From Clostridium sp. DL-VIII (GTDB lineage Bacteria > Bacillota > Clostridia > Clostridiales > Clostridiaceae): DNA of 64,000 bases. The notes under the pieces were generated by a model. That model was given only the letters and a program-made list of their open reading frames with translations, was not told the DNA's origin and made no database searches. The stretch is taken from contig NZ_CM001240.1 of NCBI RefSeq assembly GCF_000230835.1, positions 3,855,779-3,919,778 of the forward strand, given 5' to 3'. Each line of letters opens with the position of its first letter. Position 1 is the stretch's first letter. The position numbers were made by a program, and so were the translations under genes. Shown in pieces: positions 35,657-45,022 of the stretch.

Positions 35657-35784
35657 AATTTATACCTCTTTTTTAGTTATATTTTTTATAAAAAATAAGA
35701 TATGATTTTAAAATATATCTTATCGCCTAGCATTATTAATATATATCTTCTTGACTATATCTTTTCCCAATAATTAATACATTT

Positions 35785-36804
35785 TTAATCATCATTAAAA
35801 GTTGCCATACCCGATAAAGGAAATATTAATGTTACTTTGGTTCCTTCATTAACTTTAGAGTCAATAGTAATTTTCATTCCCAATTTTGAGCAGAGCTTTT
35901 CACATAAATACAAACCCATACCTGTACTTTTGCTAAATCTTCTTCCATTCTCACCAGTGAAGCCTTTTTCAAATACTCTATCTATATCCTTATCTATTAT
36001 CCCTACTCCATTATCTTCTATAAATAACATTACCGAATTGGCTTTTTTCATTGATGATATATTAATTTGAGGATTCTTATTACCTGAATATTTTATTGAA
36101 TTTACTATTATCTGATTAATGATAAATTCAGCCCATTTCCCATCGCTATATACAATTTCATCAATGTCTTTTATATTTATTTTTATTTTCTTATGAATGA
36201 AATCTCTATAGTTTCTTTTTACTACATTTCTTACTATATCACCTAGATTAATTTGTTTTATAATATAATCTTTATAAGCATCATTACTTCTAGAATAGTA
36301 AAGTACCTGTTCAACAAATCTTTCAATTTTATCTATCTGAAAGTCTATTTTATTAGTCACTTCATTTTGATTGTTCTCAATAACAAGCTTTGAAGAAGCT
36401 ATTGGTGTTTTAATTTCATGAATCCAGACTTCTAGATATTCTCTATAATCTTCCTGCAAATCTTTATAATATTTTACATGCTCATACATATCTCTGCTTA
36501 ATTCTTTAAGTATAGAGTTGAATTTTTCTCCTTGTATAGATTCGGCTTCCTTTAGCATCTCTGGAATTAAATATTTCTTGTCCAATTTTTCTAACAAACT
36601 GTCAATTTCCCCAAAATATTTTTTATGTTTTATATATTCTAAAGTCATATAAGACCCCAACGGAAAAAACCATATACAAAAAACAAACATAACTATAATT
36701 AAATTAACATTTATAACAAACATTATTGTTGACAATATAATAAAAAAAAGAGTATTACATAGTATTACAATAGCTTTATCTTTAAGAAATTCACTTATAG
36801 TCAT
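35785..36804 (-). CDS. BceS-type intramembrane-sensing histidine kinase
   Basis: 339-aa kinase with two adjacent helices (about 11-30 and 34-54), almost no extracytoplasmic loop, and no HAMP. That is the layout of BceS-like kinases, which sense flux through a partner ABC transporter. The phosphorylation box is WIHEIKTPIASSKL (H129). The ATPase motifs are NQIIVNSIKYS, DNGVGI, FEKGFTGENG and STGMGLYL. It overlaps the response regulator gene by 4 bp. The expected BceAB-like transporter is at 39755-42503. Confidence 0.93.
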   Translation of the reverse strand: MTISEFLKDKAIVILCNTLFFIILSTIMFVINVNLIIVMFVFCIWFFPLGSYMTLEYIKHKKYFGEIDSLLEKLDKKYLIPEMLKEAESIQGEKFNSILKELSRDMYEHVKYYKDLQEDYREYLEVWIHEIKTPIASSKLVIENNQNEVTNKIDFQIDKIERFVEQVLYYSRSNDAYKDYIIKQINLGDIVRNVVKRNYRDFIHKKIKINIKDIDEIVYSDGKWAEFIINQIIVNSIKYSGNKNPQINISSMKKANSVMLFIEDNGVGIIDKDIDRVFEKGFTGENGRRFSKSTGMGLYLCEKLCSKLGMKITIDSKVNEGTKVTLIFPLSGMATFNDD

Positions 36805-37472
36805 GGCATAATGTACCCCATTCCTCTTCTTGTCTCTATTGGATTTTCTATTCCTATTTCTTCAAGCTTCTTTCTTAATCTATTTATATTAACATTTAAA
36901 GTGCTGTCATCTACAAAATACTCTGCTTTCCAAAGATACTCTATAAGAGAATCTCTTTTTACTATATTTCCTTTATTATTTATCAAAAATGATAGTATTT
37001 TAACCTCATTTTTAGTTAACTCTAAAGACTTATCTTTACAAATAACCGTTGCATTTGAAAGGTTTAAATCAAAATCCCTGTAGCTTAATATATTGCTAAT
37101 TTTTATGTTTCCATAAGTCCTTTTTAAAATATTTGTTATCCTGGCAAGTAGTATTTCTGTATTATAAGGTTTTGTAATAAAGTCATCCGCCCCCAAATTC
37201 ATGCTCATAAGCTCATCTATTTCGCTATCTCTACTCGTAACTATTATGATTGGTACCTCTGAAGTCTTGCGTACTTCCCTGCATATATAGTAACCATCAT
37301 ACATAGGCAGATTAATATCTAGCAATATAAGTTCAGCGTTCTCACTTTTAATATAATTTATTATATTATCCATATCTAAAGGAGCCTTCACTTCATATCC
37401 ATATCTCTCTAAAAAACTTTGCAATTCCTCCCTTATAACTTCATCATCTTCAATAACAATAATTTTTCTCAT
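36801..37472 (-). CDS. BceR-type OmpR-family response regulator
   Basis: 223-aa regulator. Receiver D52 is in LLDINLP, with T79 and K101. The winged-helix domain is in about 130-222, ending RRGMGYIMP. It is coupled to the kinase gene by an ATGA overlap. By family it would activate the nearby FtsX-type transporter genes in response to peptide antibiotics such as bacitracin or lantibiotics. ATG with GAGAGGAAGC upstream. The closest candidate binding repeats are at 42721-42745. Confidence 0.93.
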   Translation of the reverse strand: MRKIIVIEDDEVIREELQSFLERYGYEVKAPLDMDNIINYIKSENAELILLDINLPMYDGYYICREVRKTSEVPIIIVTSRDSEIDELMSMNLGADDFITKPYNTEILLARITNILKRTYGNIKISNILSYRDFDLNLSNATVICKDKSLELTKNEVKILSFLINNKGNIVKRDSLIEYLWKAEYFVDDSTLNVNINRLRKKLEEIGIENPIETRRGMGYIMP

Positions 37473-37675
37473 AACGCTTCCTCTCGTATTACCTTACACT
37501 ACTTATAATTTATTACAGTCATAACAGAACATTTAGAAATTATTTGTTATAATTAATATCTTAATCAAAACATAAAAAAGTACATAACAAAAGTGTTCAT
37601 TTGTTGAATTATAGCAAATATACTATTTATAGTCAAACTATCGAAAAAAGTGAGATATATAATGATCTTGTTAAG

Positions 37676-39262
37676 TTAATAAGTTTTATTTTTTATCGCT
37701 TGCACACATTTCTTCAACTTTTTCTCCCCATCATTATTTGCAATATTTTCAGAATTTCTTGAATATTTTATTTCATTTAAACTTATCCTATCACCAATCA
37801 ATTTTATAAGTTTAAATTGATGTAGTTTATAAATATGATTTAATAATTCTAAATTATCTCTCCCCTCAACAGATAATATAATAAATAACCAACAAACAAT
37901 ATACCCATACCTACTCTGGTTTTCAGTAATTAAATAAGCTGCTATATATCCACAAAATATTAAATAGAGCAAATTTAATTTTGATTCTGCATCAATATTT
38001 TTTCTATCTTTCAATCCTAGAAATATCAAAATTAATATAATAATATAAAATAACTCAAAAGGCATTGAACCAAAAGTTGCAATTTTAAATATGATTTGAT
38101 TTTCAGGTATATCTTTTTGAGTCCATAAGGATCCTCCATAATCTCCTACGCACCACTGAGCAGCAAGTTTTACTACATAGAAAACCACTAATTTAATAGG
38201 TGAATTACTAGTTAACCTTAAATAAATTGTTTCTTTGCATTTTTCATCAAGTTCATCATAGTTATTTAAGTATTTTTCTATCATTTGTGCATCTTCAACA
38301 TTCCACATTCCTAGGTTACTTATATTGGTTCCTTTTAGCACATTTGTTATTTTAGGTTCACTGCCTCTCCATAATTGGTTTTCTGTAATATCCATATTTT
38401 TAAGAATATTGCTAACTAAAACCATAATCATTATATAAGGTGTAATAATAAAGAGTATATTTAATACTTTTCTTGATATATTATCCTTTAGGTAAAGTAT
38501 AATATACAAACTGTAAGCAATTAAAATCACTATAGCAATCATCCTACATAGATTCCCAATTGCTAAAAATGCACTGCTAAAACCAAGAAATTTATATTTA
38601 TCATTTTTCATACTCTTAAAAAATAAATATACGCTTAATAAATAAAAAGGCATGGCCAAGTTTTCACTACAAAACACTGAAGTATAGGTAACAAGCGGTG
38701 GGAATATACTACCTATTAATAATGATAGTAATGCTTTCCTTTTGTCATTGAACAATTCATAACTTATAAAGTATATTAGTACTAACACTAGTAACCCTAA
38801 AAATAAGTTTATAACTTTCATCACTAATAAATTATACTGAGGAGATAAATATTCAATTAGTGACATATATAGAACTGTTATCGTTAGATGTGGAAATCTT
38901 GCTATATATGAATTTCCTTTAAAGTAGCTGCTATCCCCCTGAGCAAAAGCTTTAGCAGCTTCATACATAACTTTAAAATCAGAAACAGGTGTATTATCAG
39001 CATTTAATAACCATAGGATTCTAATTGTTGCTGCCATTAAGATTAATAAACATATTTTTTGTTTATTATTAAGATTAGAATTTATTATTTTATATCCTAA
39101 AAATAGTGAACTCATTATAGCAAAAGTAAATACTATAGTGCCTGCATTAAAGTCTAAAATAGTAACAAACAACATACCAACACTTGCTACAATAACAATT
39201 GATAATACGATTTTTAATATTGTATTCATAAACTTAGTAAATACTACATTTAATTTATTCAT
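37676..39262 (-). CDS. GT39-like (GT-C) membrane glycosyltransferase
   Basis: 528-aa polytopic protein with about 11-12 hydrophobic helices. An acidic motif after the first helices (PVSDFKVMYEAAKAFAQGD) is the DxD-like catalytic loop of GT-C enzymes that use lipid-linked sugars. The loop with GSEPKITNVLKGTNISNLGMWN is extracytoplasmic. The tail (about 480-528) is cytoplasmic and lysine-rich. It likely modifies a cell-wall polymer or lipid. It sits inside the Bce-type module, between regulator and transporter, on the same strand, which suggests envelope modification accompanies peptide resistance. Confidence 0.82.
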   Translation of the reverse strand: MNKLNVVFTKFMNTILKIVLSIVIVASVGMLFVTILDFNAGTIVFTFAIMSSLFLGYKIINSNLNNKQKICLLILMAATIRILWLLNADNTPVSDFKVMYEAAKAFAQGDSSYFKGNSYIARFPHLTITVLYMSLIEYLSPQYNLLVMKVINLFLGLLVLVLIYFISYELFNDKRKALLSLLIGSIFPPLVTYTSVFCSENLAMPFYLLSVYLFFKSMKNDKYKFLGFSSAFLAIGNLCRMIAIVILIAYSLYIILYLKDNISRKVLNILFIITPYIMIMVLVSNILKNMDITENQLWRGSEPKITNVLKGTNISNLGMWNVEDAQMIEKYLNNYDELDEKCKETIYLRLTSNSPIKLVVFYVVKLAAQWCVGDYGGSLWTQKDIPENQIIFKIATFGSMPFELFYIIILILIFLGLKDRKNIDAESKLNLLYLIFCGYIAAYLITENQSRYGYIVCWLFIILSVEGRDNLELLNHIYKLHQFKLIKLIGDRISLNEIKYSRNSENIANNDGEKKLKKCVQAIKNKTY

Positions 39263-39441
39263 TTTTAACTCCTTTAACTACAAATGTTAAAGAGCTAATC
39301 TATAAGTAATAATTACATGTATTGCAATAATAAACTACCTAAAAAACTCCAAGTGTAAGTGAAATCTTAGGTATGTATCTCATAGGATTAATTACAACAG
39401 TTATAGCATAATTTTAATTTTAAAAAAACACACTAAAGTTA

Positions 39442-39632
39442 TGTTATAATAATATTTGTAGCGATTATTATATACTTGTAGTTTTAGCTTTTTTGTCACA
39501 GATTCTGTTGGTGCAGAACCTTAGTTGGATTATAAATAATCTAACCTTGGCGATCATCTTTAACACTTGTAGCGATAATCATTTTAAAGTTTCTTATTTG
39601 TTCTTTGGCGAGAGTAAATAAGAAACTTTTTC
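39442..39632 (+). ncRNA. Candidate small RNA with extended -10 promoter and terminator
   Basis: An extended -10 (TGTTATAAT, 39442-39450) precedes about 175 nt without an ORF. It contains hairpins TTCTG-CAGAA and TTGGATTAT-ATAATCTAA and two GTAGCGA blocks. The end is a perfect stem AAAGTTTCTTATTT/AAATAAGAAACTTT (39586-39629) with a T tract. It lies on the strand opposite to the flanking genes. No Rfam family is recognised by eye. Confidence 0.5.
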
Positions 39633-39754
39633 ATTTACAAAAAACCTTTCTTTACTGTATTTCTTCTATATTATTAAAGTAATGAAATATCATAATTCCA
39701 TTCTTAGTTAACTACGAGAATTTTTCTTTATAAATACTAATGGTATTTGTATAG

Positions 39755-41746
39755 CTAAATGCTATTTTTCACTATGTTCTTATAGCCTGTATATGTTGTA
39801 TAGAAATATCCTGCATATACTACAATAAATATTACAGCCGTCATTAACGCTGAAAATCTAATATCTACTTGATTGAAATTACTTATCTCTTTGTTAACTA
39901 CAATAATGCCAACAATTGAATGAAATAATGCAAGAATTACTGGAAGGCTGAAATATATTAAGGTTTGAAGAAAGATGGTTTTATTTATCATTTTTTTATT
40001 AGCACCAATTCTCTTTAAAGCTTTATATCTTTCTATACTGTCACTAGCTTCTGATAATTGCTGAAGTGATAATACAGCCATACTTGATATCAAAAATATC
40101 ATACCTAAATATAAACCAAGAAATAATTCAGAAGTTGAAGCTCCCTTTTCCTTAAAATAAATGGCATCCTTTGAATAGGCATCCATATGTGGGACATCTA
40201 TGCTTTCATACTTACCACCAATCAAAGAATTATTATAAATTTCTTGGTATTTTTCATTGTTTTTTTCTCTATTTTTATCAGTATACATTACATCTATCAC
40301 GGATTTATAAACTTTACTCTCTGGTAAAAACTCATCATTTATTACTATAGTGCAATAATTTTCTGCCATTATAGAAGTTTCAAGATTTTCTTGTAGTGCC
40401 TTGTGATTTTTCGCTATATACCCTTTTCCTTTAATATTAACTTTATTGCTATGCTTTAATTTTTCATTAATTGGATCAGCTAATTTGTTATAATTTGATA
40501 AGATTAAAACCTCATCACTATTTAAATTAACTTCTTTTTCACCTTTTAGTTTTAATATTTTATTGTAATCAGATATTTTTACAAAGCTTGCTGTATAACT
40601 TTTAAAAGCATCATCTTCAGTTTTAAATAAATCCTTAAGTTCTACTGCTGAAGCATATTCATCATAAGTTGTATATTTTTCATTTTCACTTATTTTAAAA
40701 TCAATTTTACTAAACACTTCATCTAAAGAAATATTTTTACCCTGAGGGTATATGATCACACTAGCATCAAAAGGTGTTATTTTTTCAAGGCCTGCTTCAT
40801 AATTTTTCTTAAGACCTATTCCTGTAGATAATACAAGTATTGTAGTAAATAGCATTAAACATATTACTGACATTGATAAAAAATGTGTATTAAACTTGCT
40901 ATTTACCTGCTTTATAACGAATATGTTCAATCCCTTGAAATATACCTTCTTATTTTTATTTAAAAAATATAATATAACTCCAGATAAACTAAAGAAAAAT
41001 AGTACTGTACTAATTACACCAATAATTAGTGCTGGCCTAAACATTGGATTCCATGTATCTATCCCTATCTTTAATAGAAATTTATATACAGCTGAAAGAG
41101 ATATTATACTTAACAAAAATGCTGTCAAATATATATATGGATTTTTAAATTTCATTTTTTCATTTTTTCTATATGCTGAAAGTAAGTCGATTATTTTGTA
41201 CTTAGAAACAACAAATACATTAAAAATCATTACAAGTAAAAACATTATTCCAAAATATAATATAGTCTTTCCTATAGCATTCATAGAAACTATAAATCTA
41301 TATTCATTCATAGAAACATCGAACAGCTTTAAGATAAGAGTAGATAAGACCTGTGATGCTGCCATTCCCAATATAAGGCCTGCAACTAAAGATATAGCGC
41401 CTACCATGAAAGTTTCTGTTACTAAAATCTTAGATATTTTTCTCTTTCCCATTCCTAAAGTCATATATATACCTAACTCTTTTTTACGTTTTTTTATTAG
41501 AAAATTATTAGCATACAATATTAAACTTCCTAGTATTACTGATACAAACATTGAAAAATAAGACATAGTAACTGTTAGTTTTTCTATATAATTAGCATTT
41601 GAAGATTTTATATCAAAGAGTGCCTTTTGTGAATCTATAGAATTAAAGCTATAAAATATACAGACAGCTAATATTAATGTTAAGAAGTATATAGTATAAT
41701 CCTTATAACTCTTTTTTATATTGCCAAAGGCCAGCTTAAAATACAT
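39755..41746 (-). CDS. BceB-type FtsX-like ABC permease
   Basis: 663-aa permease with ten predicted helices: one at the N-terminus, a group of three to four by about 240, a large extracytoplasmic domain (about 310-530) and C-terminal helices. Length and layout are those of BceB permeases, which release peptide antibiotics from their lipid targets. The start at 41746 is chosen because GGAGGT lies 10 bases upstream; it overlaps the ATPase stop by 11 bp. The partner ATPase is encoded immediately upstream and the kinase/regulator 3 kb downstream. Confidence 0.92.
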   Translation of the reverse strand: MYFKLAFGNIKKSYKDYTIYFLTLILAVCIFYSFNSIDSQKALFDIKSSNANYIEKLTVTMSYFSMFVSVILGSLILYANNFLIKKRKKELGIYMTLGMGKRKISKILVTETFMVGAISLVAGLILGMAASQVLSTLILKLFDVSMNEYRFIVSMNAIGKTILYFGIMFLLVMIFNVFVVSKYKIIDLLSAYRKNEKMKFKNPYIYLTAFLLSIISLSAVYKFLLKIGIDTWNPMFRPALIIGVISTVLFFFSLSGVILYFLNKNKKVYFKGLNIFVIKQVNSKFNTHFLSMSVICLMLFTTILVLSTGIGLKKNYEAGLEKITPFDASVIIYPQGKNISLDEVFSKIDFKISENEKYTTYDEYASAVELKDLFKTEDDAFKSYTASFVKISDYNKILKLKGEKEVNLNSDEVLILSNYNKLADPINEKLKHSNKVNIKGKGYIAKNHKALQENLETSIMAENYCTIVINDEFLPESKVYKSVIDVMYTDKNREKNNEKYQEIYNNSLIGGKYESIDVPHMDAYSKDAIYFKEKGASTSELFLGLYLGMIFLISSMAVLSLQQLSEASDSIERYKALKRIGANKKMINKTIFLQTLIYFSLPVILALFHSIVGIIVVNKEISNFNQVDIRFSALMTAVIFIVVYAGYFYTTYTGYKNIVKNSI

Positions 41747-42503
41747 TGTTATCATCACCTCCAAGAACGGATATAACTTCTATGATTTTATTAAAAAATT
41801 CTTTTCTTGTGTCCTTACCTCTTATGAGCTCATTGAAGATTCTTCCATCCTTAATAAAAAGTATTCTATGAGCATAGCTTGCTGTAAAAGAATCGTGGGT
41901 AACCATAAGTATTGTAGTTTTCAAATTATTATTTAAAATTTCAAACCTTTCAAGAAGCAGCCTCGCTGATTTTGAGTCTAGTGCCCCTGTTGGTTCATCA
42001 GCAAGAACTAAAGATGGATTAGTTACAATTGCCCTTGCTGAAGCAACTCTTTGTTTTTGCCCACCTGACATCTCATAAGGATATTTATTAAGTACTTTTC
42101 CTATTTCTAAATGTTCTGCTATTGCTTGTATTTCTTTATCTATTTTATAGGTGTCCTCTCCCTTTATTGTTAAGGCTAAAGCAATATTCTCATAAGCTGT
42201 AAGTGTATCCAATAAATTAAAGTCCTGAAATATAAAACCTAGCTCATTTTGCCTAAACTTATCTAATTCTTTTGATTTTAACCTTGTAATGTCATTACCA
42301 TTTATCAATATCTTTCCTGCAGTAACACTATCAATAGTTGATATACAATTAAGAAGGGTAGTTTTGCCACTTCCAGAAGGCCCCATTATTCCAACAAACT
42401 CTCCCTCATCTACCTTAAAGCTTATATTATCTATTGCCTTTGTTAAATTCCCTTTATTGCCATAATACTTTTCAATTTTTTCTATATCTAATATGTTTTT
42501 CAT
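41736..42503 (-). CDS. BceA-type ABC transporter ATPase
   Basis: 255-aa ATPase of the MacB/LolD/BceA group. Walker A is GPSGSGKTTLL (about 41-51), the Q loop is FIFQDFNLLD, the signature is MSGGQKQRVA, Walker B is LVLADEPTGALD and the H loop is MVTHD. It forms the transporter with the permease gene that it overlaps. The C-terminal extension ends EVISVLGGDDNNVF, and its coding sequence contains the Shine-Dalgarno of the permease. ATG with AGGAGAA upstream. Confidence 0.95.
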   Translation of the reverse strand: MKNILDIEKIEKYYGNKGNLTKAIDNISFKVDEGEFVGIMGPSGSGKTTLLNCISTIDSVTAGKILINGNDITRLKSKELDKFRQNELGFIFQDFNLLDTLTAYENIALALTIKGEDTYKIDKEIQAIAEHLEIGKVLNKYPYEMSGGQKQRVASARAIVTNPSLVLADEPTGALDSKSARLLLERFEILNNNLKTTILMVTHDSFTASYAHRILFIKDGRIFNELIRGKDTRKEFFNKIIEVISVLGGDDNNVF

Positions 42504-42847
42504 CTATAAATTCTCCTTTTTCTTTAATCCTCTAAGAATAACAACTTAAAAATTTGATGTATATTTTGTTATGTGTTCTTTGTATCAGAATTGTTGTCAT
42601 TTAATCTTACTGTTTTATTATTATTTATTTATTTTATAGTTACTCATCTTTTTAACTTCACTTCATATAACTTATTTTATATGATTCTATTTCTTTCATC
42701 AATTTAACTGCATTTCATTAAAATTACATTTTTGTTACATTAGTATAAGAATTCTTAATAAATGCTTTTAAGTTTGTTTTGACTATTGCTTTGAATTTTA
42801 CAAAGCATTACAAAAACTTTTATTCCAAATTATCTAGTACATTCATA
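42504..42847. other. Intergenic region upstream of the BceAB-like genes
   Basis: Non-coding. It should hold the transporter promoter. At 42721-42745 the minus strand reads AATGTAACAAAAATGTAAT, two direct half-sites with an 11-bp period, as expected for an OmpR-family regulator. No other signal is evident. Confidence 0.4.
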
Positions 42848-42902
42848 AAAATAAAAAAAAGGAATACTCTAAAGCTGTTATGGCTCTATGTATTCCTTTT
42901 AA
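42848..42902 (-). terminator. Intrinsic terminator after the lysyl-tRNA synthetase remnant
   Basis: On the minus strand AAAAGGAATAC pairs with GTATTCCTTTT around a 22-base loop and runs into eight T residues. It probably once ended the tRNA synthetase gene and now ends the PanE-like transcript. Confidence 0.85.
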
Positions 42903-42906
42903 TCAT

Positions 42907-43156
42907 CTATAATTCTATCAATATAAATCCTAAAGGTCCAGTTAATGAAATTGTTCTATCAATTGCTATTGCAAATTCTTCATCCATTTGACTTGCTGTT
43001 TCTAGTCCTCCTCCTAATTTTTTTATCATAGTCATGTAATAATATATGCTGTCTACTGGATTACTTAATTCTGAATAAGCATTTCCGAGCTACGCTCCAT
43101 AAGCATATGGTTCAAATCTTTCAATTATATCTGAATTTTCCCTCTTTGTATATTTT
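42907..43156 (-). pseudogene. C-terminal remnant of a class II lysyl-tRNA synthetase
   Basis: The minus-strand frame reads RFEPYAYGA, a TAG stop, then LGNAYSELSNPVD and later MDEEFAIAIDRTISLTGPLG before its own stop. This is the motif order at the end of LysRS (ANAYSELNDP, then MDEDFL, then PPTGGLGIGIDRL), but with an internal stop, a decayed motif 3 and no N-terminal 400 residues. It is a short fossil of a synthetase gene, most like lysS, and cannot be functional. Confidence 0.7.
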
Positions 43157-43165
43157 AATATATCA

Positions 43166-44125
43166 CTACAATTCTCTATAAATAGGAGAATCTAAAGATT
43201 CAAGTCGTGGAAGTGATATCCCTAATCTACGTGCTTCAGCAAGGGTATCGCGTACAAATATCACATTACTTTCAGCTTTTAGATTTTCACTCCCGCTAGC
43301 ACTTCTCATTATTTTTCTTGGCAGCTTACCTTCAGCCAATGCTAATTTCATTACAAACGCCACAATACCTGCAGGTAGATTCACTGCAATATTTGTTAAT
43401 AAACTTACCTTAGAGCCTTTAGCATCCATTAATGAAATAAGTTCCCTTAATATAAAAGTAAAATCTTTAAAGGCATCTGCAGAATCAAATAGATTATTAA
43501 GTGAACCCACTTTTGATGCTGCAGCCATCATACTTGCATTAGTAATGAAGTGAAACCATAGCCAATTACGCATATCTTTCTTTTCAGAAATACCAAAACC
43601 TGCATTTTTAAATAAACTAGTTACCATGCTATATCTAGATTTATTAGTAGTATTATCAATGAAGCCCATAAATATGTTTTTCATGAACCCACCATCTAAT
43701 GTGTTCTTATTTATAAAAGATCCACCGGCTCCTGGGAATCCCCAAACGACTTGCTCTTTTGGTATTGATCCAATTGAATTTAATGGCTCATCAATAATAT
43801 TATTAAATATTAAAACAGTTGAATTATTAACAAGTGGTTCTAGCCAATTTATTATATTACTTAATTGATTATGATTTACACTAACCATAATCAAATCAAA
43901 ATCATGGTTAGATGACAATTCTTCTATCATTTTGATTTTCCAAGCTTTATTTACTAAATCACCTTTTTTATTCTTTCTACCATCTAATATCTTTAAATTC
44001 ACTATATCGCCATAATGATTGATTCTTCCTGGACGAACATAAAATGTTACATAATTCCCTGCTTGTTCTAAAGCCCACCCATATTGTGTTGAAATTACTC
44101 CTCTGCCTATCATTAAAATTTTCAT
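43166..44125 (-). CDS. Ketopantoate reductase (PanE/ApbA)-family protein
   Basis: 319-aa NADPH-dependent reductase-like protein. It has a Rossmann start KILMIGRGVISTQYGWALEQAG and a VTFYVRPGR segment, then the C-terminal helical domain with the LWFHFITNASMMAAASK region in place of the usual catalytic lysine/asparagine helix. It is likely a paralogue with another 2-keto acid substrate rather than the pantothenate enzyme. Divergent from a TetR gene (160 bp) whose probable operator lies between them. ATG with GGAGGGA upstream. Confidence 0.85.
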   Translation of the reverse strand: MKILMIGRGVISTQYGWALEQAGNYVTFYVRPGRINHYGDIVNLKILDGRKNKKGDLVNKAWKIKMIEELSSNHDFDLIMVSVNHNQLSNIINWLEPLVNNSTVLIFNNIIDEPLNSIGSIPKEQVVWGFPGAGGSFINKNTLDGGFMKNIFMGFIDNTTNKSRYSMVTSLFKNAGFGISEKKDMRNWLWFHFITNASMMAAASKVGSLNNLFDSADAFKDFTFILRELISLMDAKGSKVSLLTNIAVNLPAGIVAFVMKLALAEGKLPRKIMRSASGSENLKAESNVIFVRDTLAEARRLGISLPRLESLDSPIYREL

Positions 44126-44224
44126 TATATTCCCTCCTATTGTACATGTGTTGTTTAAGATTCAAGTGTATGTTAATATAATATTTGATTACTCATAAAG
44201 CTACAACCAATAGATTTTTAACTG

Positions 44225-44240
44225 TGTTGTGTAAGCAACA
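44225..44240. promoter_or_regulatory. Probable TetR operator between panE-like gene and its regulator
   Basis: Inverted repeat TGTTG-TGTAAG-CAACA in the divergent promoter region. Related half-sites TGTTGTTT (about 44147) and TGTTGTGT (about 44253) occur nearby. The position suits autoregulation and control of the divergent reductase. Confidence 0.45.
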
Positions 44241-44285
44241 TTTTATAAAATCTGTTGTGTTAATAAAGGAGATTAAAGATAAATT

Positions 44286-44867
44286 ATGAATGAAAAAGAC
44301 CCACGAGCAGTAAGAACAAAAAATTTGATTAAAGAATCTTTTGTCAAATTACTTGAGGAAAAAGACTTTAAATATATAACAATTAAGGATATTACAACAA
44401 AGGCAACTATAAATAGAGCAACTTTTTATGCTCATTATTTAGATAAGTATATTTTGCTAGAAGAACTTGTTATAGATTGCTTTGAAGAAATGTTACCAAT
44501 AGAAATTTTAAACGCTACACATTTGAATGAGGGAATTATAAAGGAACTTATTTTATTCCTTTACGAATACAATACCTCATTTTATGAAAAGCGCAAAATT
44601 GATTCCACATCTATAGCTTCTACTGTAGATAATTTATTAAAATATAAAATAGAAAATCTTATTGAAAAAATATTAAATAGTATGGCAGTTAGAAATGAAG
44701 TCGATTCTAAAGACATAAATATATTAGTCAAACTAATTTCCTCATCAGTATATAGTTGTGCTCAATATTGCTATTTTAATAACGATAATAGAGAATACAA
44801 TATAAAAAAAACACAAGCCTTTATTATGAACGGGATAAAAGCTGTTAGCTTACACACTTTGATGTAA
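44286..44867 (+). CDS. TetR/AcrR-family regulator next to PanE-like gene
   Basis: 193-aa regulator. The HTH (about 10-50) reads TKNLIKESFVKLLEEKDFKYITIKDITTKATINRATFYAHYLDK, followed by a helical C-terminal domain. ATG at 44286; the upstream AAAGGAGATTA is about 8 bases away. It is divergently placed to the PanE-like gene and probably represses it. The inducer is unknown. Two TetR genes of this general type occur in the window, each divergent from a redox gene. Confidence 0.9.
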   Translation: MNEKDPRAVRTKNLIKESFVKLLEEKDFKYITIKDITTKATINRATFYAHYLDKYILLEELVIDCFEEMLPIEILNATHLNEGIIKELILFLYEYNTSFYEKRKIDSTSIASTVDNLLKYKIENLIEKILNSMAVRNEVDSKDINILVKLISSSVYSCAQYCYFNNDNREYNIKKTQAFIMNGIKAVSLHTLM

Positions 44868-44942
44868 GCCAACTTACATACTATATATTATAAATTGAGC
44901 CTGTAAATTTTCTTATGTTTAATTCAAACACTATCCACATAA

Positions 44943-44999
44943 CGCAAAAAACACGATCACTTGTAAATAGCTATTTAAGCTTCATACAAATAATCGTGG
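44943..44999 (-). terminator. Terminator of the Tim44-like gene
   Basis: On the minus strand a long stem (CCACGATTATTTGTA with TTACAAGTGATCGTG) ends in TTTTTTGCG. It can also end the converging TetR transcript. Confidence 0.75.
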
Positions 45000-45022
45000 T
45001 TTATGGTGGAGAGGCAACAATT

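Noticed and set aside
39457..39632. c-di-GMP riboswitch or 6S RNA for the candidate small RNA
   Set aside because: Neither the GEMM tetraloop/receptor motifs nor the long central-bubble rod of 6S RNA can be drawn.
40896..41561. 221-codon plus-strand ORF
   Set aside because: Antisense shadow of the well-supported permease gene, with no ribosome-binding site.
43111..43125. tRNA-like GGTTCAAATC string
   Set aside because: It is part of the lysyl-tRNA synthetase remnant; no cloverleaf can be formed around it.
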